Origin: an uncultured Bacilli bacterium
GTDB taxonomy: Bacteria; Bacillota_I; Bacilli_A; RF39; UBA660
NCBI GenBank assembly: GCA_910584085.1
Contig: CAJTZY010000008.1
Coordinates: 3,197 to 67,196, forward strand
DNA: 64,000 nucleotides
Direction: 5' to 3'
Part shown: in pieces, positions 44,015-53,417 of the stretch
Layout of the letters: each line of letters opens with the position of its first letter
How positions within the stretch are numbered: position 1 is the stretch's first letter
The notes under the pieces: generated by a model
Seen by the model: only the letters and a program-made list of their open reading frames with translations
Told to the model about the DNA's origin: nothing
Database searches by the model: none
Position numbers and translations under genes: made by a program

Positions 44015-45211
44015 TTATCTTTTAGTAAGATAGGATACACATTCTACATGTTTAGTATTAGGAAACATATCAAATGGAGTTATTTCATTTATATTAAAAT
44101 TATTATTTAATAAATTTAAATCTCTTGCAAGTGTCATAGGATCACATGAAACATATATTAATGTATTTGGATTTAATTTGATAATATTATCTATAGTTTC
44201 TTTATTAAGTCCTGCTCTTGGTGGATCTACAATAACTACGTCAGGTTTAAAATCTAAATTATCTATTATTTTTCCACTATCGCCGCATATAAACTCAATA
44301 TTTTCAATATTATTCATTTCTTTATTTTTAATCGCATCTTGAATCGCAAATTTATTTATTTCAACACCAAGTACATTATTATCACTACTTACAAATATGC
44401 CAATAGTTCCAGTACCACAATATAAATCTAAAACATTTTTATTAGTGCCTATGTATTCATTTACTTTAGAATATAATTTAAGACATATATCTAAATTTAT
44501 TTGAAAGAATGAATCAGGTGAGACTAAATATTTATATTTTCCTACACTCTCAATTATGTATTCATTTCCGTATACTAACTTATATTCATCATTTACTTTT
44601 AAATATATTGAGTTAGCGCACTTCTTTATTGCATCTATGTTTAAATTTTGATTTTTTGTTTCTATTATAATCATTAATTCATTTAAGTTAGTTCTACAAG
44701 TTATTTTACTAATTTCGCTTAAATTCAATTCTTTTAAATGTTTTATACAGTTATTAATAATATCACTACTTATTATACATTTATCAATTTGTACTAACTT
44801 ATGAGATTTACTATTATAAAAACCTAGTGTTTCTTTTACTTGAAAAGTTACTTTATTTCTATAATTAAATTGATTGCTAGATTTAACTATTTTATTTATT
44901 TTAATGCTGTTACCTACATATTTACTTACTATATTCTCTATTTTTTCTTGTTTAAAAGCTAACATATCAGGGTAACTTAAGTGAAGTAGGTCACATCCTC
45001 CACAAATATTAAAATATGGACAAGGGCTATCTACTCTTTTTTTTGATTTTTTTATATAACTTGCTACATTAGCTTCTATATAATTTTTTTTATCTTTTGT
45101 AACATTAATGTTTACAATTTCTCCAGGGATGGCATTTTCAACAAAGACTACTTTATTATCAAGTTTTGCAATGCCTCTACCACTGTGATCTAGAGAATCA
45201 ATTAGTATCAT
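44015..45211 (-). CDS. rlmD: RlmD/RumA-like 23S rRNA (uracil-C5)-methyltransferase
   Basis: A 398 aa protein of the TrmA/RlmD family. An N-terminal TRAM-like beta domain (residues 1-55) is followed by an iron-sulfur motif CPYFNICGGC, AdoMet motif DLYCGTGTIGIF, VIVDPPRAGLN and the catalytic-Cys segment YVSCDPMTLARDL. Members methylate C5 of specific uridines in 23S rRNA. The length matches the family. Which uridine (747 or 1939) is modified cannot be told. The DUF3603-like gene lies 17 nt upstream on the same strand. Confidence 0.88.
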   Translation of the reverse strand: MILIDSLDHSGRGIAKLDNKVVFVENAIPGEIVNINVTKDKKNYIEANVASYIKKSKKRVDSPCPYFNICGGCDLLHLSYPDMLAFKQEKIENIVSKYVGNSIKINKIVKSSNQFNYRNKVTFQVKETLGFYNSKSHKLVQIDKCIISSDIINNCIKHLKELNLSEISKITCRTNLNELMIIIETKNQNLNIDAIKKCANSIYLKVNDEYKLVYGNEYIIESVGKYKYLVSPDSFFQINLDICLKLYSKVNEYIGTNKNVLDLYCGTGTIGIFVSSDNNVLGVEINKFAIQDAIKNKEMNNIENIEFICGDSGKIIDNLDFKPDVVIVDPPRAGLNKETIDNIIKLNPNTLIYVSCDPMTLARDLNLLNNNFNINEITPFDMFPNTKHVECVSYLTKR

Positions 45212-45228
45212 AAAACCACCTAAACTAA

Positions 45229-45858
45229 TTATAACATTTTATTTTTAGTTGTGGATGTTAATTTTAAAATATTATATAAATTTTTATAAGTTTTACTATT
45301 TTTTGAAATTTTATTAATACTACTTAGTATTTCTTTTTCATTTTTTTCGTGTTTACCAAAGCATTCAAAGTAAATATATTTTAATTTATCATTTTCTATA
45401 TTTTTTAATTCTTTTTCAACAAATATTTCATCTTTTAATTCTTTTCTAGTTTTAAGTAATATTTTTTCTTTTTTTAATATTTTATATTCTACTTTAAATT
45501 CTTTAAATTTGTATACAGTTTCTAGTATTTCTAGTTCTTCATCAATTTGCAAGTATGACTTTTTAATACTTTTACCATATTCATTAAATTCAATGGCTAT
45601 TATATTGTTATCATCACAAAATAGTGTGTAAAAATCATTTCTTTCCGCTGTATTCCATAGTTCGGTTTTTCTATATATACTACTTAAGAAATCTTTATTT
45701 ATTTCTATAGTATTGTTAATTATTTGTATTAAATCTTCACTATTAATTTTAAATATTGGTATTTTTTTTATGTGCATAAGTTTATCATTCTTATCCCAAT
45801 CAAAAAAATCATAAAGAACATCATTAAAATTTAAATATATATCATATATATAATTCAT
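45229..45858 (-). CDS. DUF3603-like hypothetical protein
   Basis: A 209 aa charged soluble protein. The opening YIYDIYLNFNDVLYDFFDW and KLMHIKKIPIFKIN is like the DUF3603 family found across Bacilli. The rest is Lys/Glu-rich and helical. No activity is known. Its start overlaps the upstream small membrane gene by 17 nt and it is followed by rlmD, so these three form one minus-strand operon. Confidence 0.6.
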   Translation of the reverse strand: MNYIYDIYLNFNDVLYDFFDWDKNDKLMHIKKIPIFKINSEDLIQIINNTIEINKDFLSSIYRKTELWNTAERNDFYTLFCDDNNIIAIEFNEYGKSIKKSYLQIDEELEILETVYKFKEFKVEYKILKKEKILLKTRKELKDEIFVEKELKNIENDKLKYIYFECFGKHEKNEKEILSSINKISKNSKTYKNLYNILKLTSTTKNKML

Positions 45859-46060
45859 TTTTGCCTCCTAAAGTTATCGATAAAACCATAAGTATAATGC
45901 CTACTAGTGCATTTAAACATTCTATTCTCCTAGTTATAAAGTTAACATATTCTATAAAATTATACCCAAAACTAAATAAATTTAGATAACTTACTATATA
46001 AACACATCCTATAGTAGTTAATCCAAATCCAATTAGAAATGTAAATATTCTTATAATCAC
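45842..46060 (-). CDS. Small two-helix membrane protein
   Basis: A 72 aa protein with membrane helices at about residues 3-26 and 46-66, joined by a loop with FITRRIECLN. A GGTGGTTC ribosome site precedes the start. It overlaps the DUF3603-like gene by 17 nt. No family recognised. Confidence 0.6.
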   Translation of the reverse strand: MIIRIFTFLIGFGLTTIGCVYIVSYLNLFSFGYNFIEYVNFITRRIECLNALVGIILMVLSITLGGKNELYI

Positions 46061-46144
46061 AGAACCACCTAATAAATTTTATTAAATTTAAAAATTTTTA
46101 TTTATTATTTAAAAAAATTGTTATATAATTATATAGGTGATAGT

Positions 46145-46945
46145 ATGGAGTTATTAAAATATATATTTTTGGGATTTATTCAAGGATTTACTGAGACAAT
46201 ACCAGTTTCATCAAGTGGACATTTAATGATTTTTAAAACACTTATGGATGTAAAAGTAGATTTTGATACTATAGCAATTTTAACTAATTTTGGCTCTTTA
46301 ATAGCGATTATAATATTATTTTGGAAGGATATTGTTACTTTAGTTAAAAATTTCTTTAAATATTTAACTAAAAAAGAAGCAAGTGCGAAATCTGATTATA
46401 AATATTGTTGGATGATTGTTTTGGGATGTATACCAGCAGGAATAGGTGGATTTTTAGTAAGTTATTTTGATTTATTTGATAAAATAGAAGACAATATTAA
46501 GATAGTTGGTATATCTTTAATTATTACATCAATATTATTATTTGCAATTAGAAATTTTAAGGGTAAAAAGGATGATAGTAAATTAGGTATAAAAGAGGCA
46601 TTAACTGTTGGATGTTTTCAAATTCTTGGACTTTTCCCTGGAATAAGTAGAAGTGGTTCTACAATCGTTGGAGGAATGAGTCAAGGTTTAAAAAGAGATA
46701 CAGCTTTTAAATACTCATTTATGTTATATATTCCTATGAGTTTAGCAGCTATGGCACTTGAACTTAAGGACATTAATTTGGATTCAAGTTTAATGTTATA
46801 TTATGTAAGTGCGATTTTAGTTTCTGCTATAGTTACATTATTAGTAACTAAATGGTTTAGAAAGATTGTAAATAATGGTAAATTAATATACTTCTCAATA
46901 TATTGCTTTATTGTAGGTTTATTAGTATTACTATTCTTAAAGTAA
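46145..46945 (+). CDS. uppP: Undecaprenyl-diphosphate phosphatase UppP (BacA)
   Basis: A 266 aa integral membrane enzyme that recycles undecaprenyl pyrophosphate to the lipid carrier phosphate for peptidoglycan synthesis. Both signature motifs are present: GFTETIPVSSSGH (residues about 13-25) and FPGISRSGST (about 171-180). ATG 46145 lies 4 nt after AGGTGA; in-frame TTG 46118 lies upstream of a TATAAT box (46124-46129) and is not the start. Loss or gain of UppP activity affects bacitracin tolerance in relatives. Confidence 0.95.
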   Translation: MELLKYIFLGFIQGFTETIPVSSSGHLMIFKTLMDVKVDFDTIAILTNFGSLIAIIILFWKDIVTLVKNFFKYLTKKEASAKSDYKYCWMIVLGCIPAGIGGFLVSYFDLFDKIEDNIKIVGISLIITSILLFAIRNFKGKKDDSKLGIKEALTVGCFQILGLFPGISRSGSTIVGGMSQGLKRDTAFKYSFMLYIPMSLAAMALELKDINLDSSLMLYYVSAILVSAIVTLLVTKWFRKIVNNGKLIYFSIYCFIVGLLVLLFLK

Positions 46946-46970
46946 TAAATTCGTTAAATCATATAAAAAG

Positions 46971-46996
46971 ACACTTTGATGTAAAGTGTTTTTTTA
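46971..46996 (+). terminator. Intrinsic terminator after uppP
   Basis: ACACTTT (46971-46977), loop GATGT and AAAGTGT (46983-46989) followed by seven T. Confidence 0.85.
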
Positions 46997-47058
46997 TGCA
47001 TTTTTAATATTTTTTAATTTCTATTGATTTATTAAATTGTGTTTGATATAAATTACCC

Positions 47059-47280
47059 TTATCTTTTTCTACTCATTGGTGATTCTACTGGTGGTAATTC
47101 ATCAATCATTTCTTGATATCTTTCTTCTCTTCTTGCTTGAATATTTCCCCTGATTTCTTGTGCCTGTGCTGATAAGGTTTCAGCTAATGCCTTTTCTCTT
47201 TTTCTTTCGTCATTAGAACTTATTTTCAAAACCATATCTTTTTCTTTTTGTAATTGATTAATTATTTCTTCATTATTCAT
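47059..47280 (-). CDS. Small coiled-coil protein
   Basis: A 73 aa, highly charged helical protein (EEIINQLQKEKDMVLKISS, then EKALAETLSAQAQEIRGNIQ) ending PPVESPMSRKR. An AAGGAGGAA ribosome site precedes the ATG. No family recognised; likely a soluble coiled coil. Confidence 0.65.
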   Translation of the reverse strand: MNNEEIINQLQKEKDMVLKISSNDERKREKALAETLSAQAQEIRGNIQARREERYQEMIDELPPVESPMSRKR

Positions 47281-47400
47281 ATTAAATTAAATTCCTCCTT
47301 GTATTTATATTATACAACAAAAATAAAATTTGATAAATATGCGTTATTAAATTATTATGTTAATTTAATTTTTATAATTGTTATATTACAATTTAAGGTA

Positions 47401-47429
47401 CAATAAAACTCGAAACAAAAAGTTCGAGT
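47401..47429 (-). terminator. Intrinsic terminator of the GNAT gene
   Basis: On the minus strand ACTCGAA, an 8 nt T-rich loop and TTCGAGT are followed by TTTTATTG. The 47281-47493 gap otherwise holds a third copy of TTCGAGT (about 47452) and no gene. Confidence 0.65.
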
Positions 47430-47493
47430 AATTATCAATTTTGGTTCGAGTGCTATAGGTATCTATAACTTTAATAATTTTTTTTACAAATGT

Positions 47494-47979
47494 TTAAATC
47501 TTTTTTCTATAATTAATTGAATATGACTGAAATCCATTTTCTTCGTAAAAATTTCTTGCTTTACTATTTTCTTTAAACGTAGATAATTTTATATAACCTA
47601 CATTGCAATCTTTTAAAAGTTTAATACATGAATTTAATAGAGATTTTCCAATTCCTAATTTTTGATATTTATCTTCAGTTGCTATTTCATGAAGAGTAGC
47701 AACCTTCTCTATATAGGCATCGTCTAAAGGTATGATTGAAGCACTAATATATCCTACCACTTTTTTTTCTAGTTCTGCAACAAGTATAACAGTACTTTTG
47801 TCGTTTATATCATTAGCCATAATTTCATATAACTGTTTAGATTGTTCAAAACCATTCTTTAAATTATTATCAAATTCTTGTTCAACTTTCCAAATAGTTT
47901 TACCATATAAACGCATTATATCTTTTATATCTTCCTCTTTAGCTTGCCTTATAATTAAATCTTTTAACATTTCTTTCAT
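47494..47979 (-). CDS. GNAT-family N-acetyltransferase
   Basis: A 161 aa protein with IRQAKEEDIKDIMRLYGKT at the N-terminus, acetyl-CoA motif ATEDKYQKLGIGKSLLNSCI and C-terminal NSKARNFYEENGFQ, the standard GNAT order. A GGTGAT ribosome site precedes ATG 47979. Substrate unknown. Single gene with its own terminator. Confidence 0.88.
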   Translation of the reverse strand: MKEMLKDLIIRQAKEEDIKDIMRLYGKTIWKVEQEFDNNLKNGFEQSKQLYEIMANDINDKSTVILVAELEKKVVGYISASIIPLDDAYIEKVATLHEIATEDKYQKLGIGKSLLNSCIKLLKDCNVGYIKLSTFKENSKARNFYEENGFQSYSINYRKKI

Positions 47980-48184
47980 TTTAAATCACCATTCTTTTTA
48001 ATAATGTAATAGCATATATATTACATCACTAATAATAACTTTTTCTATATTTTGTTCTGGCAAAACTTTAACTCTCAAAAGGTATTTTGGAATAAGCATT
48101 AAAATTACCTGTGAATATAAGAAATACTAGTATCATTTATTGATTTTATATCAAAAGTTCAAATAGTTTGAACGGATTTCCCAA

Positions 48185-48271
48185 TGGTGCTCGTGATCGG
48201 GGTCGAACCGATACGGTGTTGCCACCACTAGATTTTGAGTCTAGCACGTCTACCAATTCCATCACACGAGC
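48185..48271 (-). tRNA. tRNA-Leu (anticodon CAA)
   Basis: On the minus strand the gene begins GCTCGTGTGATGGAATTGG, has anticodon loop CTCAAAA, a long class II variable arm, T-loop GGTTCGACCCC and acceptor CACGAGC with encoded ACCA. The 87 nt length fits tRNA-Leu with CCA. Confidence 0.95.
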
Positions 48272-48359
48272 AAGTAATATAATTATAGCACATTTTTTGC
48301 TAAAATAAATAAAAAAATTACGGTTTTTATTAAAATTAAATGAATAGTGTTTAAATATA

Positions 48360-48926
48360 CTATTCATCTTCTTTATATTTTGACTCAAATAAGCCTTTTT
48401 CACTATCATCAATTGTATTTTCAATTTCAATTTTTGGTAATTCTTCTATACTCCCTAGTCCAAAATAGTCCAAAAATTTTGAAGTAATATTATATAATCT
48501 AGGCCTTCCAGGTGCGTCTGATCTACCAGTTTCTTCTATTAATCCTTTAAGTAATAATTTTCTAATTACGTAACTACTATTTACTCCTCTTATGTTATCA
48601 ATATCAATTCTAGTAATTGGCGCATTGTATGCGATAATAGCAAGTGTTTCAAGGGAAGATTGGCTAAGTTCTGAGTTTTCTTCAAATTCTCTTAATTTTT
48701 TATAATACTCTTTATGTTTTGCTTTTGTAGTTAATTTAAAGTGGTTTCCTAGATATTCAAGTTCTATTCCTCTATCATCACTTTCATAATTTTTATATAA
48801 TTCTTTTATTAGTTCTATAGTTTGTTCTTCTTCAAGCTCTATAGTATTAGTGATTTCCTTTAATGTTAAACCATCCTCACCACTAATAAATAGAAGTCCT
48901 TCTATAATTGCCTTAAAGTTATTCAT
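48360..48926 (-). CDS. scpB: Segregation and condensation protein B
   Basis: A 188 aa winged-helix protein. GLLFISGEDGLTLKEI, SQSSLETLAIIAYNAPITRIDI and IRKLLLKGLIEETGRSDAPGRP are diagnostic. ScpB binds ScpA and, with SMC, forms the condensin complex for chromosome segregation. It overlaps scpA by 8 nt. Confidence 0.95.
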   Translation of the reverse strand: MNNFKAIIEGLLFISGEDGLTLKEITNTIELEEEQTIELIKELYKNYESDDRGIELEYLGNHFKLTTKAKHKEYYKKLREFEENSELSQSSLETLAIIAYNAPITRIDIDNIRGVNSSYVIRKLLLKGLIEETGRSDAPGRPRLYNITSKFLDYFGLGSIEELPKIEIENTIDDSEKGLFESKYKEDE

Positions 48927-49638
48927 ACTTCACCTTTTCTTTAATAATTATGTTTTTAAAATTATTTTCTTGCTCAATATCAATTTCTTGTTTTCTTGTC
49001 ATAGATAAAATTGATAAAAATGTTACAACAACATAATCTTTTGTATATGTTTCAAATAAATCTTCGAAATTCACTTGATGTTTTTCCTTTAATAATTTTT
49101 TTATTTCATGACTCCTTTTTGAAATACTGTATTCTTTATTAGTTACTTTAGTATTTAATGGTTTATCTAGTTCTTTTTGTTCTAAAAATTTAGAAAAAGC
49201 TTCTAGTAAATCATTTAAATCTACTCCGTAGTCAACAACACTATCTTCATCTTTATAATTTAATAGATTACCGGGTTCCCTAGTAAAAACTTCGTTTCTC
49301 AAACTTTCTAAGTTTTTAAAAGTATCTGTAATTTTTTTATATTGCTCATATTCTAATAATCTATTTATTAATTTTTCTTTTGGATCTTCTTCTTCATCTT
49401 CAATATTTTCTACTTTTGGCAGGAGGGATGCTGATTTTATTTCTATAAGTTCTGCTGCCATTACTAAGTATTCACTTGCAATATTTAAATTCGCTTCTTC
49501 CATTTTATTTATGTAATCTAAATATTGTTTAGTAATTTCGTCAATACTAATTTCATTTATATTTATATTAGATTTTCTAATTAAATGTAATAGTAAATCT
49601 AATGGTCCTTCAAATGATGGGATATTTATTTCATACAT
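48919..49638 (-). CDS. scpA: Segregation and condensation protein A
   Basis: A 239 aa kleisin. The N-terminus FEGPLDLLLHLIRKSNINI is the ScpA hallmark; an acidic middle and a C-terminal winged-helix (VVTFLSILSMTRKQEIDIEQ) follow. ATG 49638 behind GGAGTTGATACTC gives the family's usual start; an in-frame ATG 48 nt upstream (49686) has no ribosome site. Partner of SMC and ScpB. Confidence 0.95.
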   Translation of the reverse strand: MYEINIPSFEGPLDLLLHLIRKSNININEISIDEITKQYLDYINKMEEANLNIASEYLVMAAELIEIKSASLLPKVENIEDEEEDPKEKLINRLLEYEQYKKITDTFKNLESLRNEVFTREPGNLLNYKDEDSVVDYGVDLNDLLEAFSKFLEQKELDKPLNTKVTNKEYSISKRSHEIKKLLKEKHQVNFEDLFETYTKDYVVVTFLSILSMTRKQEIDIEQENNFKNIIIKEKVKYE

Positions 49639-49782
49639 GAGTATCAACTCCAAAGATATTATAATTGATTTTTTTAAATTATTCAAGTAAGTTTAATATC
49701 CTTACAATTTGAATATGTATTTTATTCTTTTAATTTTTTAAAATTTATTGTATAATTATTTTAAGATAGAGGGGATTATATT

Positions 49783-51357
49783 ATGATAATTAGAAAACCT
49801 TATGCATTTTTTATAAAGATGTTTAAGCCTATTCATATTTTAATGGCAATTTTAACTGCATATTTATTATATTTAGAAAATAAAATGATGTATTTCTTTA
49901 ATGACTATATTAATTCACCATTAAATATAGTAGGTCAAAATATTAAAGACAAGGTATCTAGTGATTTATTACTTATTATACCTGCTATATTGACGACATT
50001 TTCTATAATAATATTAGGTGTTATGATCAGAAAGAAGAAACCAGCTCTTTTTTATGTAGTTGCCATTGCATCGTTTATTGCTATTGCAATTATAAATGTA
50101 TATGCGATTAGTTTTCTTGGCACACTTGAAAAAATTATAGTTTCAATTAGATCTGTTAAGTTAATTCACGATATGGTAATGATTGCCATAATAATTTCAA
50201 TAGTACTATGTATATTTTTATTTATAAGAGGTTTAGGAGTTAATATTAAAAAGTTTAATTTTGATTCTGAAATATCTAAAATTAATATAGATGAAAGTGA
50301 TAAAGAGGAAATAGAATTAAACTTAAATATTGATTTAAATGAATCAAGAAGAAATAGAAAAAGGAGTATAAGAAGATTAAGGTATACTTATGCTGAGAAT
50401 AAGTTCTTAGCTAATATTGTTATTAGTGTGGTTATATTTATTATTTTAGTTACAACAGGTGTACTTGTATATAAAGCAAATAAGGTAAATAAAGAGGGTA
50501 TCATCTATAAAATGTCAGGATTTAATTATGGTGTTGATAGAACAATAGTTTTAAATACTGATTATAGGGAAAATAAAATAACTGACAATTATCTAATTGT
50601 AGTTGATACTAAGTTTCAAATTAATTCTCTACAAAATAAAGTATCTTTAAATGATTTTAGTTTAAAGATAGGGGATGTTATATATAAACCAACAACAAGG
50701 TATTCTGATTCTTTGATTGATATTGGATATTTATATAATGGAGATATTTCATCTGTAGAGTCTAACAATTATTTATTTGTATATGAGATTCCAGAAAAAT
50801 TAATTAGTAGTGACATGTATTTTAGATATTCTAATAACGGAAAACCATTTGAAATAAAACTAAATCCTAAAGAAGTAGAATCTAATAACTTAAATAAATC
50901 TAAAAAAATAACTGAGGACTTATCATTTGAAGAAATTTTAGGTAATATAAAATTTAAGGTAAACGAATATGAGATAAAGAAACAATTTCTAATTCAATAT
51001 GATTATTGTGTTAAGGCAAATGATTGTGTTAAATCAAAGGAATATTTAAGAGCCTCTATTGATAAGAATTATGATAAATATATATTAAGATTAAATTTGG
51101 AATATAGTGATTCTAGTGGCTTGGATTTAAATAGTTTTTATAAATTCTTTTCTAATTTCGGACAAATAGATTATTATATTAATAATACTTGGAATACTCA
51201 AAGTTCTGGCTTTGAAGAAATAAAGAGTACTAGGGTAAGTGATAAGGATAATGTTTATATAGGAATTAAATCAGAAATTGCAAATGCGTCTTTGATAAAG
51301 CTTGTATTTAATATTAGGGGTTCAAAATATGAATATATATTAAAAGGTGAAATATGA
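49783..51357 (+). CDS. Multi-pass membrane protein with large C-terminal extracytoplasmic part, first gene of the pilus locus
   Basis: A 524 aa protein. Helices at residues about 15-32, 60-85, 90-112 and 130-150 are followed by a basic cytosolic loop (ESRRNRKRSIRRLRY), a fifth helix at about 208-230 and about 290 residues of beta-rich sequence outside the membrane with two Cys (YDYCVKANDCV). No family recognised. It starts the 49783-64000 plus-strand locus behind AGAGGGG with a TATAAT box, and overlaps the next gene by 4 nt, so it probably belongs to the pilus/secretion machine. Confidence 0.7.
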   Translation: MIIRKPYAFFIKMFKPIHILMAILTAYLLYLENKMMYFFNDYINSPLNIVGQNIKDKVSSDLLLIIPAILTTFSIIILGVMIRKKKPALFYVVAIASFIAIAIINVYAISFLGTLEKIIVSIRSVKLIHDMVMIAIIISIVLCIFLFIRGLGVNIKKFNFDSEISKINIDESDKEEIELNLNIDLNESRRNRKRSIRRLRYTYAENKFLANIVISVVIFIILVTTGVLVYKANKVNKEGIIYKMSGFNYGVDRTIVLNTDYRENKITDNYLIVVDTKFQINSLQNKVSLNDFSLKIGDVIYKPTTRYSDSLIDIGYLYNGDISSVESNNYLFVYEIPEKLISSDMYFRYSNNGKPFEIKLNPKEVESNNLNKSKKITEDLSFEEILGNIKFKVNEYEIKKQFLIQYDYCVKANDCVKSKEYLRASIDKNYDKYILRLNLEYSDSSGLDLNSFYKFFSNFGQIDYYINNTWNTQSSGFEEIKSTRVSDKDNVYIGIKSEIANASLIKLVFNIRGSKYEYILKGEI

Positions 51358-52019
51358 AAAAGAAAGTTATATTTTTGATTATTACATTATTTTTAATTAA
51401 ACCTTCAGTGCATGCACTTTCATATTCTGGATGTGAATATTCTACTGTATCTAGATATAAGTCGTTTGTTACGAATGTCAATATTTCATACGATTATCGT
51501 ATTGTGAATGGGTCAGTATATTTTGATGTAACATTAACTAATATAGTTCCTGGTATGTATTTTAGAGATTCCGAAACTGGAAAGACATATACGTATTCAA
51601 ATACTGTAAATGGAGAAATTACTATAAAAAATTATACAGGTAATTCTGGTAATTATAAATTTTATCCTACTACTCAGGGATGTAATAACATTTTACTTGG
51701 CACTAAATATTATAAATTTCCTATTTATAATAGTCATTATAATGATCCTCTTTGTTCTGATATACCAAATTATGGTTTATGTCAGAGGTGGGTAAAAAAT
51801 AATTTGAACTATAGCGAGTTTAAAAGGTTAGTTTTGGAATATAAACAAAGTTTGGAAGAAAAACCAGAAATGATTGAACCGGAACAAATTAGTAAAGGAT
51901 TTATTGATGTTATAATAGATTTTTATGTAAAATATTACTATTTATTATTACCAATACTTATAATTATTTGTGTTATTATAATATTTAATCAAAATAAGAA
52001 GAATAGATTCAATTTATGA
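51354..52019 (+). CDS. Secreted protein with C-terminal membrane anchor
   Basis: A 221 aa protein with signal peptide (residues 1-21, cleavage near VHA-LSYSG), an extracytoplasmic domain with six Cys (for example SGCEYS, TQGCNN, PLCSDI, GLCQRW) and a membrane helix at about 195-212 followed by NQNKKNRF. It overlaps the upstream membrane protein by 4 nt. Disulfides may form outside the cell. No family recognised. Confidence 0.7.
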   Translation: MKKKVIFLIITLFLIKPSVHALSYSGCEYSTVSRYKSFVTNVNISYDYRIVNGSVYFDVTLTNIVPGMYFRDSETGKTYTYSNTVNGEITIKNYTGNSGNYKFYPTTQGCNNILLGTKYYKFPIYNSHYNDPLCSDIPNYGLCQRWVKNNLNYSEFKRLVLEYKQSLEEKPEMIEPEQISKGFIDVIIDFYVKYYYLLLPILIIICVIIIFNQNKKNRFNL

Positions 52020-52124
52020 TAAATAAAAAAATAAAAAAATTACTTATATTTATTGTCTTAAAATATAAAATGTGATAGAATTAAGTATATAGTAGGAACT
52101 ATAATATGTTAGGTGGGTGATATT

Positions 52125-52526
52125 TTGAAGGAATCCATATGGGGGTATGCGATTATATCTTTAGGGATACTTGCGATTGGTATTATATGGTTTTTTGCAA
52201 ACGTAACTAATACTGATCAACATAATTATAATTTACTTAAGGAAACTGTTGAAGCTTCTATGCTTGATGCAGTTGATCTTGCAGCTTATAGAAAAGATGG
52301 TACTGTTAGAATAGAAGAAGAAAAATTTGTTGAAAATTTTCTTCGTAGATTTGCTGAGAGTGCAGAACTTTCTAATACATATGTAATTGAAATATATGAT
52401 ATAAATGAAGTACCGCCTAAGGTAAGTTTAAGGGTTTCTAGTTCTAAATCTACTACTGCAACAGGAGAAATAGTGGATTTTGATATAATAAACAATATAG
52501 ATGCAATATTAGAAACAAAATATTGA
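52125..52526 (+). CDS. Single-pass membrane protein of the pilus locus, pseudopilin/TadE-like size
   Basis: A 133 aa protein with TTG start behind AGGTGGGTGA; an in-frame GTG at 52113 lies inside the ribosome site. One membrane helix (residues 5-27) is followed by a soluble part with EASMLDAVDLAAYRKDGT and VIEIYDINEVPPKV. The layout is like TadE-type pseudopilins or a small DUF family of Firmicutes pilus loci. It precedes cpaB by 13 nt. Confidence 0.65.
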   Translation: MKESIWGYAIISLGILAIGIIWFFANVTNTDQHNYNLLKETVEASMLDAVDLAAYRKDGTVRIEEEKFVENFLRRFAESAELSNTYVIEIYDINEVPPKVSLRVSSSKSTTATGEIVDFDIINNIDAILETKY

Positions 52527-52539
52527 GAGGAGAATGAAA

Positions 52540-53415
52540 ATGAATAATTTTGTTATAAGTTTAAAAAGATTTTTTACAAATAAAAATGTTGTTACTATTC
52601 TATTAGTTTTGGTGATTTTGGTTGTTCTTTATGTGGGATATAGTTCAAGTATAAAAAAACAAACTAATCCAATAAATATGCCAGTAGCTGCAAGAACAAT
52701 AGAACCACAAACTGAATTAACTTCAGAGGATATTACATATAAACAAGTAGCTAATAGTATGATAGGTGAAACAGCAATACGTAATTCTGGAGCACTAATT
52801 GGAAGATATACTAATGTAAATGTTACAGTTCCAGAAGGAAGTATATTTTATCAAGAATGGATAGTCGATCAAGACAAAATACCAGGAAATTGGATTGAAC
52901 AATTAAATTATGAAGCTGGGGAACTTGGATATTATATGGATGTAGATATGACTAGTACACTAGGAAATTCAGTACTTCCAAATACATATATTGATATATA
53001 TATGAAAGCTAAGGATGAAAATGGAGTAGTTATTTTTGGTAAATTAATGAAAAATATTAAGGTATTAGTTGTACATGATGATAGTGGTAGAAACGTATTT
53101 AGCAATATGGCAGAAGTTGGTAATCCATCTAAAATAGGTTTTGCAGTAAGACAAGACATGTATACATTACTAAAAAAATCAGAGTATTTAAATGATATAG
53201 AACTTATTTTAGCACCAAGGGGTTCTACTGTACCAACAAATGATTATGTAATTGTAACAAGTGCTACATTAAGGGATTATATTGATGCACAAACTACAAC
53301 TATTGAAGAGGATGTTATTGATGATAAAGAAATAGACGATAATAACAGTAATAATGATAAAACTAATAATAATCAGAATTCAACAACAAATGATAAACAA
53401 ACTACAACACGTTAA
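52540..53415 (+). CDS. CpaB/RcpC-like Flp pilus assembly protein (SAF domain)
   Basis: A 291 aa protein with an N-terminal membrane helix (about 15-35) and a SAF domain: MPVAARTIEPQTELTSEDI and NVNVTVPEGSIFYQEW. A second beta domain and an Asn/Thr-rich tail follow. CpaB-type proteins act in the cell envelope during Flp pilus assembly. ATG 52540 is 7 nt after GAGGAGA; ATG 52534 is too close to it. The tadA gene begins 2 nt downstream. Confidence 0.8.
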   Translation: MNNFVISLKRFFTNKNVVTILLVLVILVVLYVGYSSSIKKQTNPINMPVAARTIEPQTELTSEDITYKQVANSMIGETAIRNSGALIGRYTNVNVTVPEGSIFYQEWIVDQDKIPGNWIEQLNYEAGELGYYMDVDMTSTLGNSVLPNTYIDIYMKAKDENGVVIFGKLMKNIKVLVVHDDSGRNVFSNMAEVGNPSKIGFAVRQDMYTLLKKSEYLNDIELILAPRGSTVPTNDYVIVTSATLRDYIDAQTTTIEEDVIDDKEIDDNNSNNDKTNNNQNSTTNDKQTTTR

Positions 53416-53417
53416 AA

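Noticed and set aside
48146..48430. Minus-strand open frame across tRNA-Leu
   Set aside because: It reads through the tRNA gene and gives the usual tRNA-derived peptide; no ribosome site.
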